From Elusimicrobiota bacterium (lineage in GTDB: Bacteria > Elusimicrobiota > Elusimicrobia > Elusimicrobiales > UBA9959), in the NCBI GenBank assembly GCA_022703115.1, contig JAKLEK010000082.1, forward strand, positions 1 to 6,586: 6,586 nt of DNA, read 5' to 3'. The notes under the pieces were generated by a model. It was given only the letters and a program-made list of their open reading frames with translations, was not told the DNA's origin and did not search any database. Below are positions 6,441 to 6,586 of the stretch, piece after piece. The position numbers and the translations under genes are program-made. Positions within the stretch are counted from its first letter, which is position 1; the number at the start of each line of letters is the position of its first letter.

Positions 6441-6484
6441 ATCCCGCCGTCCCCGGGCGGGATCCGCATCCCCCGGCACCGGGG
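6441..6484 (-). promoter_or_regulatory. Two GC-rich hairpins in the leader of the HEAT-repeat gene
   Basis: atcccgcc (6441-6448) and ggcgggat (6456-6463) form a perfect 8-bp stem with a 7-base loop. Just upstream in the transcript, ccccg (6471-6475) and cgggg (6480-6484) form a 5-bp stem with a 4-base loop. Both lie between the predicted promoter and the Shine-Dalgarno site. They resemble the moxR leader hairpin in size but not in sequence. Confidence 0.5.
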
Positions 6485-6488
6485 CTAT

Positions 6489-6517
6489 ATTTAATCACTT
6501 TTTCGGCGTCCGTTCAA
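6489..6517 (-). promoter_or_regulatory. Predicted promoter of the HEAT-repeat gene
   Basis: TTGAAC (6517-6512) and TTAAAT (6494-6489) on the minus strand, each 4 of 6 to consensus, with an ideal 17-base spacing. The predicted transcript would start near 6482 and have a leader of about 78 bases. The remaining bases to 6586 contain no gene that I can recognise. Confidence 0.4.
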
Positions 6518-6586
6518 TCTCCGTGCGCTCCCGGCACATTCAAGGTGCTAGTGCAACAAAACCATTAAAGACTTCTGCCGGTGTCC

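Noticed and set aside
6405..6479. Upstream start for the HEAT-repeat protein at 6479 (25 extra residues)
   Set aside because: No ribosome site, the extra residues derive from hairpin-forming leader, and the membrane anchor plus AAGGGG point to 6404.
5157..6494. Long open frame on the plus strand (445 codons)
   Set aside because: It runs antisense through moxR and the HEAT-repeat gene and across the promoter between them. Its protein shows no domain and odd composition; the minus-strand genes carry clear motifs. A GC-rich shadow.
6520..6560. Sigma-54-type promoter around the ggcac and ttgca words near the right edge
   Set aside because: The GG and GC elements do not have the required spacing on either strand.

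Overview
The window reads as GC-rich bacterial chromosome from a Gram-negative-type (envelope with periplasm) lineage. All six genes I can support lie on the minus strand, so transcription runs from the right end towards the left. Hand reading shows isoleucine often written ATA and arginine often written AGG despite the high GC, which argues against Escherichia-like organisms. The gene set and the C-rich intergenic repeat feel like an Elusimicrobiota- or Omnitrophota-type genome, but this is a weak inference and nothing in the window fixes the taxon.

Layout, in transcription order. (1) About 6481-6586 holds a promoter-like region and no gene. A GC-rich leader with two hairpins (6405-6484) follows. 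(2) 6404-5775 encodes a small membrane-anchored HEAT-repeat protein. (3) 5774-5654 is an intergenic stretch with a weak terminator-like stem, a good sigma-70-like promoter and a leader hairpin. (4) 5653-4664 encodes a MoxR-family AAA+ ATPase. (5) 4663-4561 is a 103-base gap with direct and inverted repeats. (6) 4560-3670 encodes a cytosolic DUF58 protein with a von Willebrand A (VWA)-like fold. (7) 3673-2666 encodes a secreted/anchored BatD-like protein with a DUF4381-like membrane segment and a cytoplasmic tail. (8) 2669-1686 encodes BatA, a membrane VWA protein. (9) 1672 to the left edge encodes a BatB-BatC fusion (VWA + TPR + charged tail) of at least 557 codons, cut by the window edge.

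Together, genes 4-9 form a MoxR/Bat ('Bacteroides aerotolerance'-type) operon. In this family the MoxR ATPase is thought to act as a chaperone-like remodeller on VWA proteins. DUF58 would be the cytosolic VWA partner, and BatA, BatB and BatD-like proteins would form a membrane/periplasmic assembly. The DUF58, BatD-like and BatA genes are joined by two 4-base ATGA stop/start overlaps, and BatB-C starts 13 bases after BatA, which points to coupled translation and fixed stoichiometry. The usual next gene would be a full-length BatD, expected just left of the window.

I see no mobile element, CRISPR array, tRNA or rRNA. The system is a known type. The unusual points are the BatB-BatC fusion with an internal signal-like segment, the repeat block between moxR and the DUF58 gene, the similar hairpin leaders behind both promoters, and the HEAT-repeat neighbour.
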